64,000 nucleotides of DNA from Cichorium intybus (GCA_023525715.1 CM042012.1:42575528-42639527); one strand, 5' to 3'. Positions 30,046 to 43,966 are shown, counted from the stretch's first letter. Notes: generated by a model not told the origin, from the letters alone. Program-made: numbers and translations.

Positions 30046-31919
30046 TGTAACGCCCGGTTTCTCATACAAAGTACACCCAAAAGTTTTCAACAATTTACAC
30101 ATCAAAATGGGTATACATGTAATCAAAACACGGATCAAGATGTTATCATCACAATAATTACATAAAAGGTCCTTACAATTTGACCAGGCATTACAAATAA
30201 TCTACTTCAACAAAAAGGACAGACTCTAAGTTGTCCATCTTTTTTTATCACATGCCTTCCCCTATCACAGCTACAGATACCTGCAAAACAACAAACAACT
30301 CAAGTGTAAGCTATTAAAGCTTAGTGAGTAATCTCAATCACACTCTACAATCTCTTCCAGTAAACTCTCTCATCATTCTCCTTTGCTAGTCTCATTAGCA
30401 ATTATTCACTTCCTCTTACTCTGAAATCTGCAAACTTATTAGCTTTACTAACACCAGCTAATTAGTAGTAATATCAAATCAATAATAAGTATCACAACGG
30501 ATACTACTCATAAACTCAATCACACACACACTCACATATACCCATTTCACAATCAATTATACCCAATTATAACACCCATCATGGTTGTAGCAATCAAACT
30601 CAAGCACTCTTTAACTCACTGCTACATCATATTCTCTACTCTTATACTCAATATGAAATTCAACTCATCTCTTGTTATCCACCGATAACAGAACCACTCC
30701 GACTATAATTTATTTCAGTATCAATATAACACACACATATATATACTTATATATTACCTACAACAAGATATAACTGTTATTTCTCATAAGAACATAATCT
30801 CAATCGTGTATTAAATCACACTCAAACACTCATTCTCGTATGTTAAATCACATGTTTCTCAATTATAAACTTGGTTATCTCAACCAATTTAAAATCAATA
30901 GTAACCTGTAGATTCACAATTTAATCATAAGAATGAATTATAGTTACTCACTTGATATCGGTTTAGTATATGGAACCCCCAATTTACACGTACCGGGCTC
31001 CTGTTCGCTAGACTTGGTTATATCACCATAGTCCAAATCAATTCTCCAACATCCACAATCATTTCAATAACATCTAACTCAAAGATGTACAAATCAGAAG
31101 AGGAAAAAGGAGTATAAACGGTAAATATCAACTCTATATTTACCGAAACCTCCAAATCCACAGTTCTACTCATTCAACCGTAGGAACTCGACAATAATCA
31201 CACCAATAATTCTAAAAGTATCCACTAACAATCTACTAACAACATATATAACAATATATAACTAAATAACTGAAATCAAAGCTAGGGTTTCAAAACCCCC
31301 AAAATGAAGAAATCACTCACCTCGACGAATTAGGAATCGAGAACGTGTTTACGGGGTTAGATCCGTATCTCCCCATGTTTCCTTACGAATCTCCAGCTTC
31401 AATTTGACCCAAAATCGCCCAAAAATGCTCTGAAATCGATTTGGGTTTGTTTTTGCTCGAAATGAGGTTTTTCTGCACTTTAAAGAGGTCTGCACGCGTA
31501 ACACGGTCATGTAAAAGTTACACGGCCCGTGTAACTCACGGTATGAAATTAGAGTTTGGTCTGCAGAACTACACGACCCGTGTCAATATTACACGACCCG
31601 TGCTGTACACTCTACACGACCCGTGTTCATATTACACGACCCGTGCTGTACACTACTTTTAAGTCTGCAGGTTTACACGACCCGTGTCAACAAAACACGA
31701 CCCGTGTAACTCACGGTATGCTCAAAACAATCACAAAGGACTCCTACACGACCCGTGTAACTCTAACACGACCCGTGCAACCTCTTTTTAGCATTTTTCA
31801 ACCTCAAACTTCTACCAAATGGGATTTTAACTACTCAAACTCATACAATAGCCTAATAAATCTTAATTACACTAAGATTAACTCAAAATCTAAAAAAAAT
31901 TCAATAACACGGTATTACA
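30046..31919 (-). repeat. Family B LTR B2 (3' LTR)
   Basis: This 1874-bp LTR has TGTAACGCCC...CGGTATTACA ends in plus-strand reading. It contains the palindrome array at 31501-31778 with a degenerate first unit (ACACGGTCATGT), and a telo-box complement in the 'agctagggtttcaaaa' stretch near 31282. Near-identical LTRs are B3, B4 and B5. Confidence 0.9.
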
Positions 31920-33750
31920 AGTTCTTACCCCCTTCAAAAGATTCCGTCCTCGGAATCTCTTGATACAAAAAGGGATATCTTGACCGTAAAATCTTAACGC
32001 TCGCCATCATTCTCGTAAGATGATTTCTATAGCCATATTGGCTATCATCATTGCCATGTGGGAAAATACTCACTCTTTCAGGGCACACACTTTTCTATAG
32101 CATCATTGATATCAAGGTACCTCACCTCACTCCTCAAGTGATACTCCAATCACCAACTTGTCTCATATAGCCATCTGGAACTCAACTTTCATTTCAAATT
32201 TTCTCAAAATGATCTTACTCTATCTCAATAAGAAAAATGGTCTCACCGATCTCAAGCTCATTTTCTCTCTCCATTTATTCCTCCAATAACAACACGCTAA
32301 TTATTGATTTCTCCGACTTGCACATTCTCATTGTTTAGAGTAGGAGAAACACTCATACAACGCAAAAAAAACACATATATTCAATTGTCTCACCCATGTT
32401 GCATAACTCATCAACACTAGGATGTAAATCCAACAATAACAAAATATCAGAAACTATTTCGAGTTTCACTCACGTCTCCTCTAATTTGGTATTTAACCCT
32501 CGACCCTTTGGTTACATAATACTCTTTTCAGTTGTGTTATCGCTACAACTGATTGCAACTTATCCGAAAGCTCATTCATCTCTGTTTCCACCTCAACACA
32601 CATATTAGGTTTTTACCCAATATACAACTAACAATCCTCAACCAAAGTGGCTCCTCTTCATACCAATTTAACAACATACCTCATGTTGTTTCTCTCGATG
32701 TACTCACTCATTATATTTTCTCTTATGTGGACAAATCCACATCATATTCGCAATAAATCATTTACTCTATTAAACTCAATAATTTATTGTCAAATAAATT
32801 CTCAACACAACCACATATATTCCTTCTGACACACTATCAGTAAGGATTTTCTTCTCGTCATTTCTCCCTCGTTATCATCTCAATCTCCAATTCATCATAA
32901 TGACATAGAATAGGTGATATATACAACTCACCGAAATCTCTACACATGCTCAAAATAATAAAATTTGACACCGCAATCTCTACAATAGGATCATATCTCA
33001 TTATCCAATTTACTTATATATATAAAAAAAATAACTCCACATTATTATAGCAAAATCTACTATTCGTCGTCTTATATGAATAATAGTTTTGTCATCTCAA
33101 CATTCACATATTTATCTCATTGGCAGTAATCGATTTGATTGCTAAGGAACGAATCCTATCAATCACAACCACAATTACTTTCCTCCTCTTTTTAACTCAT
33201 TACATAATTATACAACTTTATCTCGTGCAACATGTAAGAAATCTCACACATTCTCAACACGACTACATTACAAATATATTATCTCACAGTACTTCTGTAT
33301 TGTTAATCTACCTCTGTTTCGTCCTCTTCTCAACCCGTAGGTTTCAAGCCACACAAGCTTACCGCGACGTTCATATCTATCCGCACGCAAGGATAGTACA
33401 TGTCTCATTACTCCGCATCATCATAAAGTACATGCCTGTTTACACACAAGCACAACCACTATAGCACCATTCTGCTTCGACTCTTGGTACCTCGTACCAT
33501 ACTTTGGTCTCATCATTCAACACTATCTCACGGTACTTCGGACCGTCCTCTGATCAGATCATGGTACCTCGTACCATTCTCCGATTTGAATCCATCTCCT
33601 CTTTGACTCTAGCGAGTCTCCACTACGGTCTCGAGTCATATAGACTCACCGTCACTCCTCCTTTTATTTGAGTCATAACAATTTTCATTACTCCAACCAC
33701 AAAGTACTTGTTATGTGCTCTCACAAAAATATGTGATCTTAACCTCAACT

Positions 33751-34104
33751 ACTCAATACGTGGCCCCACAGAATATGTGGTCTCCACCACGTTTATTCGC
33801 TATGTGGTCCCACAATATATGTAGTCTCAACCACCTTTACTCAATATGTGACCCCACCAAATATGTGGTCTCAATCACCTTTTACTCAATATGTGACTCC
33901 ACTGAATATGTCGTCTCAATCACATTTACTCAATATGTGACCCCACTGAATATGTGGTCTCGATCACATTTACTCAATATGTGACCCCACTGAATATGTG
34001 GTCTCGATCACATTTACTCAATATGTGACCCCACTGAATATGTGGTCTCAATCACATTTACTCAATATGTGACCCCACTGAATATGTGGTCTCAATCACA
34101 TTTA
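33751..34104 (-). repeat. 44-bp tandem repeat array, full-length B copy (about 8 units)
   Basis: It has the same unit as at 27447-28062 but fewer copies. CACAT/ATGTG stems around the ACTCAAT loop are kept in most units. The first units are diverged but keep pairing, for example ACCAC/GTGGT near 33786-33807. Confidence 0.85.
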
Positions 34105-35359
34105 TTAGGTATCTAACCCAATCTCTAGGCCAATTAGGCCTACTTGAACCACTCTAGGTTCTCTCAATTATAACCACAAGGTACTCTTTATGTGGTTACT
34201 CGAGTGTCCTCTGACAACTCTGTCACAAATATCTCATTATGTGACAACTCTAAACTACACAATTCATCTCTGAGCATGTCAACTCATAATCAGTTATTGT
34301 GTGCAATCAACTACACACTCATTGTCTTTCTCAACTCATACTCTTTTAGCTATCTCAACCATTCGTTGTGATCATTCATAAGTACTAGTTATGTGGCCCC
34401 ACAGAACATGTGGTCTCAACCACACAATACTTGTACACAGAATTCTCGTCACATCTGTGAAACAACAAGCAATATATATATACACCATATCATTCTTTAT
34501 ATATTTCTTACCATATATATGCTCATTTTACACATTTCTCCATGGTTGCTAAGTACTCGTCAAGCAACCACTTATAATCTCGGTTATACATAATCATAAG
34601 GCACTCATTATGTGATATGTAAACTTTACCTCAAATGGACACGAGATTCTCATCTCGATATCGATTACTACACCTTATACTCACAATTCTCTAGCACATG
34701 TAATTTCAATTAATCTTTTATGTGTTCACATATTTTACACATATTCTACAATATGTAGTATCAATAATTAAAACACATGTAACTCATTACAATTAACATT
34801 TTAAGTGAAATTACTTACATACCTTGTAGCAAGAAATCTTGTCTCCTCGTTAGTTGAACTTGCATACTTTGGATCTCAACTCTTGAGTGTACTCGACTAC
34901 ACTCACATGTTTCAACTCTTAGTTTATACTCAGCTTATGTTCATACTCTTTCTCATTATCAGTTGGAATTTCGCCTCAACCGGGATCTCATCTTATCAGC
35001 TCATCATCATCTGGAAATTCGCCATCAGCAGAATCTCATCTCATATTCAACTAACATCTCATAATTAGCTGAATTTCTCGTCTCCTCGTTGGTTGATATC
35101 TCTTATCAATCAAAATCTCGTATCATCATCCAATATTGGTCCAACCGGCTATGACCAATTCATCAACTCGTCCCCATCTGTCTCCATATCTGTATTCACA
35201 CACAGAATATAACAATAACAAATATGAGATAAAAGTTATAATTAACTCATAAACTAAAATCAGCAGCAGTATCTTTTTCCAAGCATGTGATAGGGGCTCT
35301 TTCTCACCTCGGTTCAAGTCTAGGACTCTACACTCTAAGACCTAGTTCACTTAAACCAT

Positions 35360-35371
35360 GCTCTGATACCA
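35360..35371 (-). other. Primer-binding site, family B
   Basis: The minus strand reads TGGTATCAGAGC, offset three bases (AGT) from the end of the 5' LTR, exactly as in family A. It matches initiator tRNA-Met. Confidence 0.85.
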
Positions 35372-35374
35372 ACT

Positions 35375-37252
35375 TGTAACGCCCGGTTTCTCATACAAAG
35401 TACACCCAAAAGTTTTCAACAATTTACACATCAAAATGGGTATACATGTAATCAAAACACGGATCAAGATGTTATCATCACAATAATTACATAAAAGGTC
35501 CTTACAATTTGACCAGGCATTACAAATAATCTACTTCAACAAAAAGGACAGACTCTAAGTTGTCCATCTTTTTTTATCACATGCCTTCCCCTATCACAGC
35601 TACAGATACCTGCAAAACAACAAACAACTCAAGTGTAAGCTATTAAAGCTTAGTGAGTAATCTCAATCACACTCTACAATCTCTTCCAGTAAACTCTCTC
35701 ATCATTCTCCTTTGCTAGTCTCATTAGCAATTATTCACTTCGTCTTACTCTAAAATCTACAAACTTATTAGCTTTACTAACACCAGCTAATTAGTAGTAA
35801 TATCAAATCAATAATAAGTATCACAACGGATACTACTCATAAACTCAATCACACACACACACACTCACATATACCCATTTCACAATCAATTATACCCAAT
35901 TATAACACCCATCATGGTTGTAGCAATCAAACTCAAGCACTCTTTAACTCACTGCTACATCATATTCTCTACTCTTATACTCAATATGAAATTCAACTCA
36001 TCTCTTGTTATCCACCGATAACAGAACCACTCCGACTATAATTTATTTCAGTATCAATATAACACACACATATATATACTTATATATTACCTACAACAAG
36101 ATATAACTGTTATTTCTCATAAGAACATAATCTCAATCGTGTATTAAATCACACTCAAACACTCATTCTCGTATGTTAAATCACATGTTTCTCAATTATA
36201 AACTTGGTTATCTCAACCAATTTAAAATCAATAGTAACCTGTAGATTCACAATTTAATCATAAGAATGAATTATAGTTACTCACTTGATATCGGTTTAGT
36301 ATATGGAACCCCCAATTTACACGTACCGGGCTCCTGTTCGCTAGACTTGGTTATATCACCATAGTCCAAATCAATTCTCCAACATCCACAATCATTTCAA
36401 TAACATCTAACTCAAAGATGTACAAATCAAAAGAGGAAAAAGGAGTATAAACGGTAAATATCAACTCTATATTTACCGAAACCTCCAAATCCACAGTTCT
36501 ACTCATTCAACCGTAGGAACTCGACAATAATCACACCAATAATTCTAAAAGTATCCACTAACAATCTACTAACAACATATATAACAATATATAACTAAAT
36601 AACTGAAATCAAAGCTAGGGTTTCAAAACCCCCAAAATGAAGAAATCACTCACCTCGACGAATTAGGAATCGAGAACGTGTTTACGGGGTTAGATCCGTA
36701 TCTCCCCATGTTTCCTTACGAATCTCCAGCTTCAATTTGACCCAAAATCCCCCAAAAATGCTCTGAAATCGATTTGGGTTTGTTTTTGCTCGAAATGAGA
36801 TTTTTCTGCACTTTAAAGAGGTCTGCACGCGTAACACGGTCGTGTAAAAGTTACACTGCCCGTGTAACTCACGGTATGAAATTAGAGTTTGGTCTGCAGA
36901 ACTACACGACCCGTGTCAATATTACACGACCCGTGCTGTACACTCTACACGACCCGTGTTCATATTACACGACCCGTGCTGTACACTACTTTTAAGTCTG
37001 CAGGTTTACACGACCCGTGTCAACAAAACACGACCCGTGTAACTCACGGTATGCTCAAAACAATCACAAAGGACTCCTACACGACCCGTGTAACTCTAAC
37101 ACGACCCGTGTAACCTCTTTTTAGCATTTTTCAACCTCAAACTTCTACCAAATGGGATTTTAACTACTCAAACTCATACAATAGCCTAATAAATCTTAAT
37201 TACACTAAGATTAACTCAAAATCTAAAAAAAATTCAATAACACGGTATTACA
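35375..37252 (-). repeat. Family B LTR B3 (5' LTR; first of a tandem LTR trimer)
   Basis: This 1878-bp LTR is closely similar to B2. It is followed by a 16-bp spacer and then another complete LTR. Confidence 0.9.
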
Positions 37253-37268
37253 AGTTTTGATACCAACT
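37253..37268. other. 16-bp inter-LTR spacer, fused PPT end and PBS start
   Basis: The spacer AGTTTTGATACCAACT joins B3 to B4 and is repeated exactly at 39145-39160 between B4 and B5. Its left edge matches the base or two next to a PPT (AGTT), and TGATACCAACT matches the PBS edge. It therefore looks like a B internal region deleted down to its two ends. Confidence 0.8.
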
Positions 37269-39144
37269 TGTAACGCCCGGTTTCTCATACAAAGTACACC
37301 CAAAAGTTTTCAACAATTTACACATCAAAATGGGTATACATGTAATCAAAACACGGATCAAGATGTTATCATCACAATAATTACATAAAAGGTCCTTACA
37401 ATTTGACCAGGCATTACAAATAATCTACTTCAACAAAAAGGACAGACTCTAAGTTGTCCATCTTTTTTTATCACATGCCTTCCCCTATCACAGCTACAGA
37501 TACCTGCAAAACAACAAACAACTCAAGTGTAAGCTATTAAAGCTTAGTGAGTAATCTCAATCACACTCTACAATCTCTTCCAGTAAACTCTCTCATCATT
37601 CTCCTTTGCTAGTCTCATTAGTAATTATTCACTTCGTCTTACTCTGAAATCTACAAACTTATTAGCTTTACTAACACCAGCTAATTAGTAGTAATATCAA
37701 ATCAATAATAAGTATCACAACGGATACTACTCATAAACTCAATCACACACACACACTCACATATACCCATTTCACAATCAATTATACCCAATTATAACAC
37801 CCATCATGGTTGTAGCAATCAAACTCAAGCACTCTTTAACTCACTACTACATCATATTCTCTACTCTTATACTCAATATGAAATTCAACTCATCTCTTGT
37901 TATCCACCGATAACAGAACCACTCCGACTATAATTTATTTCAGTATCAATATAACACACACATATATATACTTATATATTACCTACAACAAGATATAACT
38001 GTTATTTCTCATAAGAACATAATCTCAATCGTGTATTAAATCACACTCAAACACTCATTCTCGTATGTTAAATCACATGTTTCTCAATTATAAACTTGGT
38101 TATCTCAACCAATTTAAAATCAATAGTAACCTGTAGATTCACAATTTAATCATAAGAATGAATTATAGTTACTCACTTGATATCGGTTTAGTATATGGAA
38201 CCCCCAATTTACACGTACCGGGCTCCTGTTCGCTAGACTTGGTTATATCACCATAGTCCAAATCAATTCTCCAACATCCACAATCATTTCAATAACATCT
38301 AACTCAAAGATGTACAAATCAAAAGAGGAAAAAGGAGTATAAACGGTAAATATCAACTCTATATTTACCGAAACCTCCAAATCCACAGTTCTACTCATTC
38401 AACCGTAGGAACTCGACAATAATCACACCAATAATTCTAAAAGTATCCACTAACAATCTACTAACAACATATATAACAATATATAACTAAATAACTGAAA
38501 TCAAAGCTAGGGTTTCAAAACCCCCAAAATGAAGAAATCACTCACCTCGACGAATTAGGAATCGAGAACGTGTTTACGGGGTTAGATCCGTATCTCCCCA
38601 TGTTTCCTTACGAATCTCCAGCTTCAATTTGACCCAAAATCCCCCAAAAATGCTCTGAAATCGATTTGGGTTTGTTTTTGCTCGAAATGAGATTTTTCTG
38701 CACTTTAAAGAGGTCTGCACGCGTAACACGGTCGTGTAAAAGTTACACTGCCCGTGTAACTCACGGTATGAAATTAGAGTTTGGTCTGCAGAACTACACG
38801 ACCCGTGTCAATATTACACGACCCGTGCTGTACACTCTACACGACCCGTGTTCATATTACACGACCCGTGCTGTACACTACTTTTAAGTCTGCAGGTTTA
38901 CACGACCCGTGTCAACAAAACACGACCCGTGTAACTCACGGTATGCTCAAAACAATCACAAAGGACTCCTACACGACCCGTGTAACTCTAACACGACCCG
39001 TGTAACCTCTTTTTAGCATTTTTCAACCTCAAACTTCTACCAAATGGGATTTTAACTACTCAAACTCATACAATAGCCTAATAAATCTTAATTACACTAA
39101 GATTAACTCAAAATCTAAAAAAAATTCAATAACACGGTATTACA
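37269..39144 (-). repeat. Family B LTR B4 (tandem)
   Basis: This complete 1876-bp LTR lies between two identical 16-bp spacers. The period to the next LTR is 1892 bp. Its first palindrome-array units (ACACGGTCGTGT, ACACTGCCCGTGT) match B3. Confidence 0.9.
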
Positions 39145-39160
39145 AGTTTTGATACCAACT

Positions 39161-41036
39161 TGTAACGCCCGGTTTCTCATACAAAGTACACCCAAAAGTT
39201 TTCAACAATTTACACATCAAAATGGGTATACATGTAATCAAAACACGGATCAAGATGTTATCATCACAATAATTACATAAAAGGTCCTTACAATTTGACC
39301 AGGCATTACAAATAATCTACTTCAACAAAAAGGACAGACTCTAAGTTGTCCATCTTTTTTTATCACATGCCTTCCCCTATCACAGCTACAGATACCTGCA
39401 AAACAACAAACAACTCAAGTGTAAGCTATTAAAGCTTAGTGAGTAATCTCAATCACACTCTACAATCTCTTCCAGTAAACTCTCTCATCATTCTCCTTTG
39501 CTAGTCTCATTAGCAATTATTCACTTCGTCTTACTCTGAAATCTACAAACTTATTAGCTTTACTAACACCAGCTAATTAGTAGTAATATCAAATCAATAA
39601 TAAGTATCACAACGGATACTACTCATAAACTCAATCACACACACACACTCACATATACCCATTTCACAATCAATTATACCCAATTATAACACCCATCATG
39701 GTTGTAGCAATCAAACTCAAGCACTCTTTAACTCACTGCTACATCATATTCTCTACTCTTATACTCAATATGAAATTCAACTCATCTCTTGTTATCCACC
39801 GATAACAGAACCACTCCGACTATAATTTATTTCAGTATCAATATAACACACACATATATATACTTATATATTACCTACAACAAGATATAACTGTTATTTC
39901 TCATAAGAACATAATCTCAATCGTGTATTAAATCACACTCAAACACTCATTCTCGTATGTTAAATCACATGTTTCTCAATTATAAACTTGGTTATCTCAA
40001 CCAATTTAAAATCAATAGTAACCTGTAGATTCACAATTTAATCATAAGAATGAATTATAGTTACTCACTTGATATCGGTTTAGTATATGGAACCCCCAAT
40101 TTACACGTACCGGGCTCCTGTTCGCTAGACTTGGTTATATCACCATAGTCCAAATCAATTCTCCAACATCCACAATCATTTCAATAACATCTAACTCAAA
40201 GATGTACAAATCAAAAGAGGAAAAAGGAGTATAAATGGTAAATATCAACTCTATATTTACCGAAACCTCCAAATCCACAGTTCTACTCATTCAACCGTAG
40301 GAACTCGACAATAATCACACCAATAATTCTAAAAGTATCCACTAACAATCTACTAACAACATATATAACAATATATAACTAAATAACTGAAATCAAAGCT
40401 AGGGTTTCAAAACCCCCAAAATGAAGAAATCACTCACCTCGACGAATTAGGAATCGAGAACGTGTTTACGGGGTTAGATCCGTATCTCCCCATGTTTCCT
40501 TACGAATCTCCAGCTTCAATTTGACCCAAAATCGCCCAAAAATGCTCTGAAATCGATTTGGGTTTGTTTTTGCCCGAAATGAGGTTTTTCAGCACTTTAA
40601 AGAGGTCTGCACGCGTAACACGGTCGTGTAAAAGTTACACGGCCCGTGTAACTCACGGTATGAAATTAGAGTTTGGTCTGCAGAACTACACGACCCGTGT
40701 CAATATTACACGACCCGTGCTGTACACTCTACACGACCCGTGTTCATATTACACGACCCGTGCTGTACACTACTTTTAAGTCTGTAGGTTTACACGACCC
40801 GTGTCAACAAAACACGACCCGTGTAACTCACGGTATGCTTAAAACAATCACAAAGGACTCCTACACGACCCGTGTAACTCTAACACGACCCGTGTAACCT
40901 CTTTTTAGCATTTTTCAACCTCAAACTTCTACCAAATGGGATTTTAACTACTCAAACTCATACAATAGCCTAATAAATCTTAATTACACTAAGATTAACT
41001 CAAAATCTAAAAAAAATTCAATAACACGGTATTACA
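39161..41036 (-). repeat. Family B LTR B5 (tandem)
   Basis: This complete 1876-bp LTR is followed directly by the B-type PPT (41037-41057) and internal DNA, so it acts as the 3' LTR of the next, damaged B copy. Confidence 0.9.
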
Positions 41037-42160
41037 AGTTCTTACCCCCTTCAAAAGATTCCGTCCTCGGAATCTCTTGATACAAAAAGGGATATCTTGA
41101 CCGTAAAATCTTAACGCTCGCCATCATTCTCGTAAGATGATTTCTATAGCCATATTGGCTATCATCATTGCCATGTGGGAAAATACTCACTCTTTCAGGG
41201 CACACACTTTTCTATAGCATCATTGATATCAAGGTACCTCACCTCACTCCTCAAGTGATACTCCAATCACCAACTTGTCTCATATAGCCATCTGGAACTC
41301 AACTTTCATTTCAAATTTTCTCAAAATGATCTTACTCTATCTCAATAAGAAAAATGGTCTCACCGATCTCAAGCTCATTTTCTCTCTCCATTTATTCCTC
41401 CAATAACAACACGCTAATTATTGATTTCTCCGACTTGCACATTCTCATTGTTTAGAGTAGGAGAAACACTCATACAACGCAAAAAAAACACATATATTCA
41501 ATTGTCTCACCCATGTTGCATAACTCATCAACACTAGGATGTAAATCCAACAATAACAAAATATCAGAAACTATTTCGAGTTTCACTCACGTCTCCTCTA
41601 ATTTGGTATTTAACCCTCGACCCTTTGGTTACATAATACTCTTTTCAGTTGTGTTATCGCTACAACTGATTGCAACTTATCCGAAAGCTCATTCATCTCT
41701 GTTTCCACCTCAACACACATATTAGGTTTTTACCCAATATACAACTAACAATCCTCCACCAAAGTGGCTCCTCTTCATACCAATTTAACAACATACCTCA
41801 TGTTGTTTCTCTCGATGTACTCACTCATTATATTTTCTCTTATGTGGACAAATCCACATCATATTCTCAATAAATCATTTACTCTATTAAACTCGATAAT
41901 TTATTGTCAAATAAATTCTCAACACAACCACATATATTCCTTCTGACACACTATCAGTAAGGATTTTCTTCTCGTCATTTCTCCCTCGTTATCATCTCAA
42001 TCTCCAATTCATCATAATGACATAGAATAGGTGATATATACAACTCACCGAAATCTCTACACATGCTCAAAATAATAAAATTTGACACCGCAATCTCTAC
42101 AATAGGATCATATCTCATTATCCAATTTACTTATATATATAAAAAAAATAACTCAACATG
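41037..42160 (-). mobile_element. Family B internal region, truncated
   Basis: It is collinear with 31920 to about 33043, from the PPT through the chromodomain relic and AT-rich DNA. It stops within AACTCAACATG, where a patchwork of unrelated-order fragments begins. There is no coding capacity. Confidence 0.8.
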
Positions 42161-42480
42161 CTTGGGAAAGGATACTGCTGCAAACATGGGTGAGACAATT
42201 GAAGAAGTAGAAGTGGTTTGTTATTGTTGTTTGTAATGTAGTTGAGACCACATATTCCATATCTGTATAACAGTCAATCACATTTACTCAACTCATCCTT
42301 CGACTCTTGGTACCTCGTACCATACTTTGGTCTCATCATTCAACACAATGAGACATATACTAAAATTTGCAGCAGTCCTTTGTTACTCAATATACTTACT
42401 CGTAGGGAAACATGGGGAGATGCGGATCTAATCCCGTACACGCGTTCTTGCTTCCTAATTCGTCGAGGTGAGTGACTTCT
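42161..42480. other. Patchwork of short A and B fragments from both strands
   Basis: Successive pieces of roughly 12-60 bp match distant parts of the cluster. In order they are: inverted B leader (about 35262-35288), inverted B interior (about 32384-32400), A LTR coding strand (about 29737-29760), inverted 44-bp repeat, B leader (CCATATCTGTAT), forward 44-bp repeat, B interior (about 33478-33522), then inverted B LTR (about 24960-25020). This looks like template-switching repair rather than one insertion. Confidence 0.7.
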
Positions 42481-42720
42481 TCCAAATGGGTTTTTAATCA
42501 CCCATACTCATACATCAACTTAACTAATATTAATCACACCAAGATTAGTACATAAGAAAGGTTTTAACCTCTTCTCCCAAATCAAACAACTCATCACTCA
42601 AAGGTAATTATAAAAGATTGCCACACAACTCTTAATAACTCAAAGCTAGAACCATACTAATTATAAGGTAATAACTCTACTTACCTTAGTAAGCACCTCA
42701 AAATGAAAATGGGTCTTACA
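42481..42720 (-). repeat. Family B LTR fragment, B1 sub-variant end
   Basis: It matches the last 240 bp of LTR B1 (25361-25600), ending GGGTCTTACA, and is followed by a B-type PPT with one C fewer. The rest of the LTR is missing. Confidence 0.8.
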
Positions 42721-43254
42721 AGTTCTTACCCCTTCAAAAGATTCCGTCCTCGGAATCTCTTGAAACAAAAAGGGATATTTTGACCGCAAAATCTTAACGC
42801 TCGCCATCATTCTCGTAAGATGATTTCTATAGCCATATTGGCTATCATCATTGCCATGTGGGAAAATACTCACTCCTTCAGGGCACACACTTTTCTATAG
42901 CATCATTGACATCAAGGTATCTCACCTCACTCCTCAAGTGATACTCCAATCACCAACTTCAACTTGTCTCATATAGCCATCTGGAACTCAACTTTCATTT
43001 CAAATTTTCTCAAAATGATCTTACTCTCACTCAATAAGAATAATGGTCTCACCGATCTCAAGCTCATTTTCTCTCTCCATTTATTCCTCCAATAACAACA
43101 CGCTAGTTATTGATTTCTCCGAATTGCACATTCTCATTGTTTAGAGTAGGAGAAACACTCATACAACATAAAAGAGACACATATTCAATTGTCTCACCCA
43201 TGTTGCATAACTCATCAACACCCATTTACTCAACTCATCCTTCAGGTGTGTACT

Positions 43255-43511
43255 TTATGAACCCACTAAATATGTGGTCTCGATCACATTTACTCAATAT
43301 GTGACCCCACTGAATATGTGGTCTCAATCACATTTACTCAATATGTGACCCCACTGAATATGTGGTCTCAATCACATTTACTCAATATGTGACCCCACTG
43401 AATATGTGGTCTCAATCACATTTACTCAATATGTGACCCCATCAAATATGTGGTCTCAATCACATTTACTCAATATGTGACCCCACCAAATATGTGGTCT
43501 CAATCACATTT
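43255..43511 (-). repeat. 44-bp tandem repeat array (about 6 units)
   Basis: This is the third copy of the B internal array and has the fewest units. The hairpin-forming CACAT/ATGTG and CCAC/GTGG pairs are kept. Confidence 0.85.
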
Positions 43512-43877
43512 ATTAGGTAATTAACCCAATCTCTAGGGCAATTAGGCCTACTTGAACCACTCTAGGTTCTCTCAATTATAACCACAAAGTACTCTTTATG
43601 TGGTTACTCGAGTGTCTTCTGACAACTCTGTCACAAATATCTCATTATGTGACAACTCTAAACTACACAATTCATCTCTCAGCATGTCAACTCATAATCA
43701 GTTATTGTGTGCAATCAACTACACACTCATTGTCTTTCTCAACTCATACTCTTTTGGCTATCTCAACCATTCATTGTGATCATTCATAAGTACTAGTTAT
43801 GTGGCCCCACAGAACATGTGGTCTCAACCACACAATACTTGTACATAGAAATCTCGTCACATCTGTGAAACAACAAG

Positions 43878-43879
<2 letters not shown>

Positions 43880-43965
<86 letters not shown>
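43880..43965. repeat. (AT)n microsatellite, about 43 repeats
   Basis: An uninterrupted AT dinucleotide run of about 85 bp. The equivalent place in the full-length B copy (near 34470) has only about five repeats, so this is a local expansion. Confidence 0.95.

Positions 43966-43966
<1 letters not shown>

Larger units (their letters stand above)
31920..35374 (-). other. Family B internal region, full length, non-coding
   Basis: From the PPT side it holds the chromodomain-tail relic, AT-rich sequence, a hairpin-rich stretch (33290-33720), the 44-bp array (about 33751-34104), a second hairpin-rich stretch (34200-35000), and the PBS-proximal region with the PBS at 35360-35371. Perfect stems include TGACA/TGTCA (34212-34225, loop ACTC), TGGTTGCT/AGCAACCA (34543-34570), CGAGAT/ATCTCG (34642-34657) and GAGTGTA/TACACTC (34885-34904). 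No frame over about 115 codons exists and none resembles a known domain. Confidence 0.8.
30046..37252 (-). mobile_element. Family B: non-autonomous element with both LTRs (LTR-internal-LTR)
   Basis: The 3' LTR is 30046-31919, the internal region 31920-35374 and the 5' LTR 35375-37252. A B-type PPT lies at 31920-31940 and a PBS (TGGTATCAGAGC, minus strand) at 35360-35371. The 3.4 kb interior encodes no gag, protease, RT or integrase. It must therefore use another element's proteins; family A, which shares its termini, PPT and PBS, is the natural helper. No target duplication is visible, because both flanks are other retroelement pieces. Confidence 0.85.
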
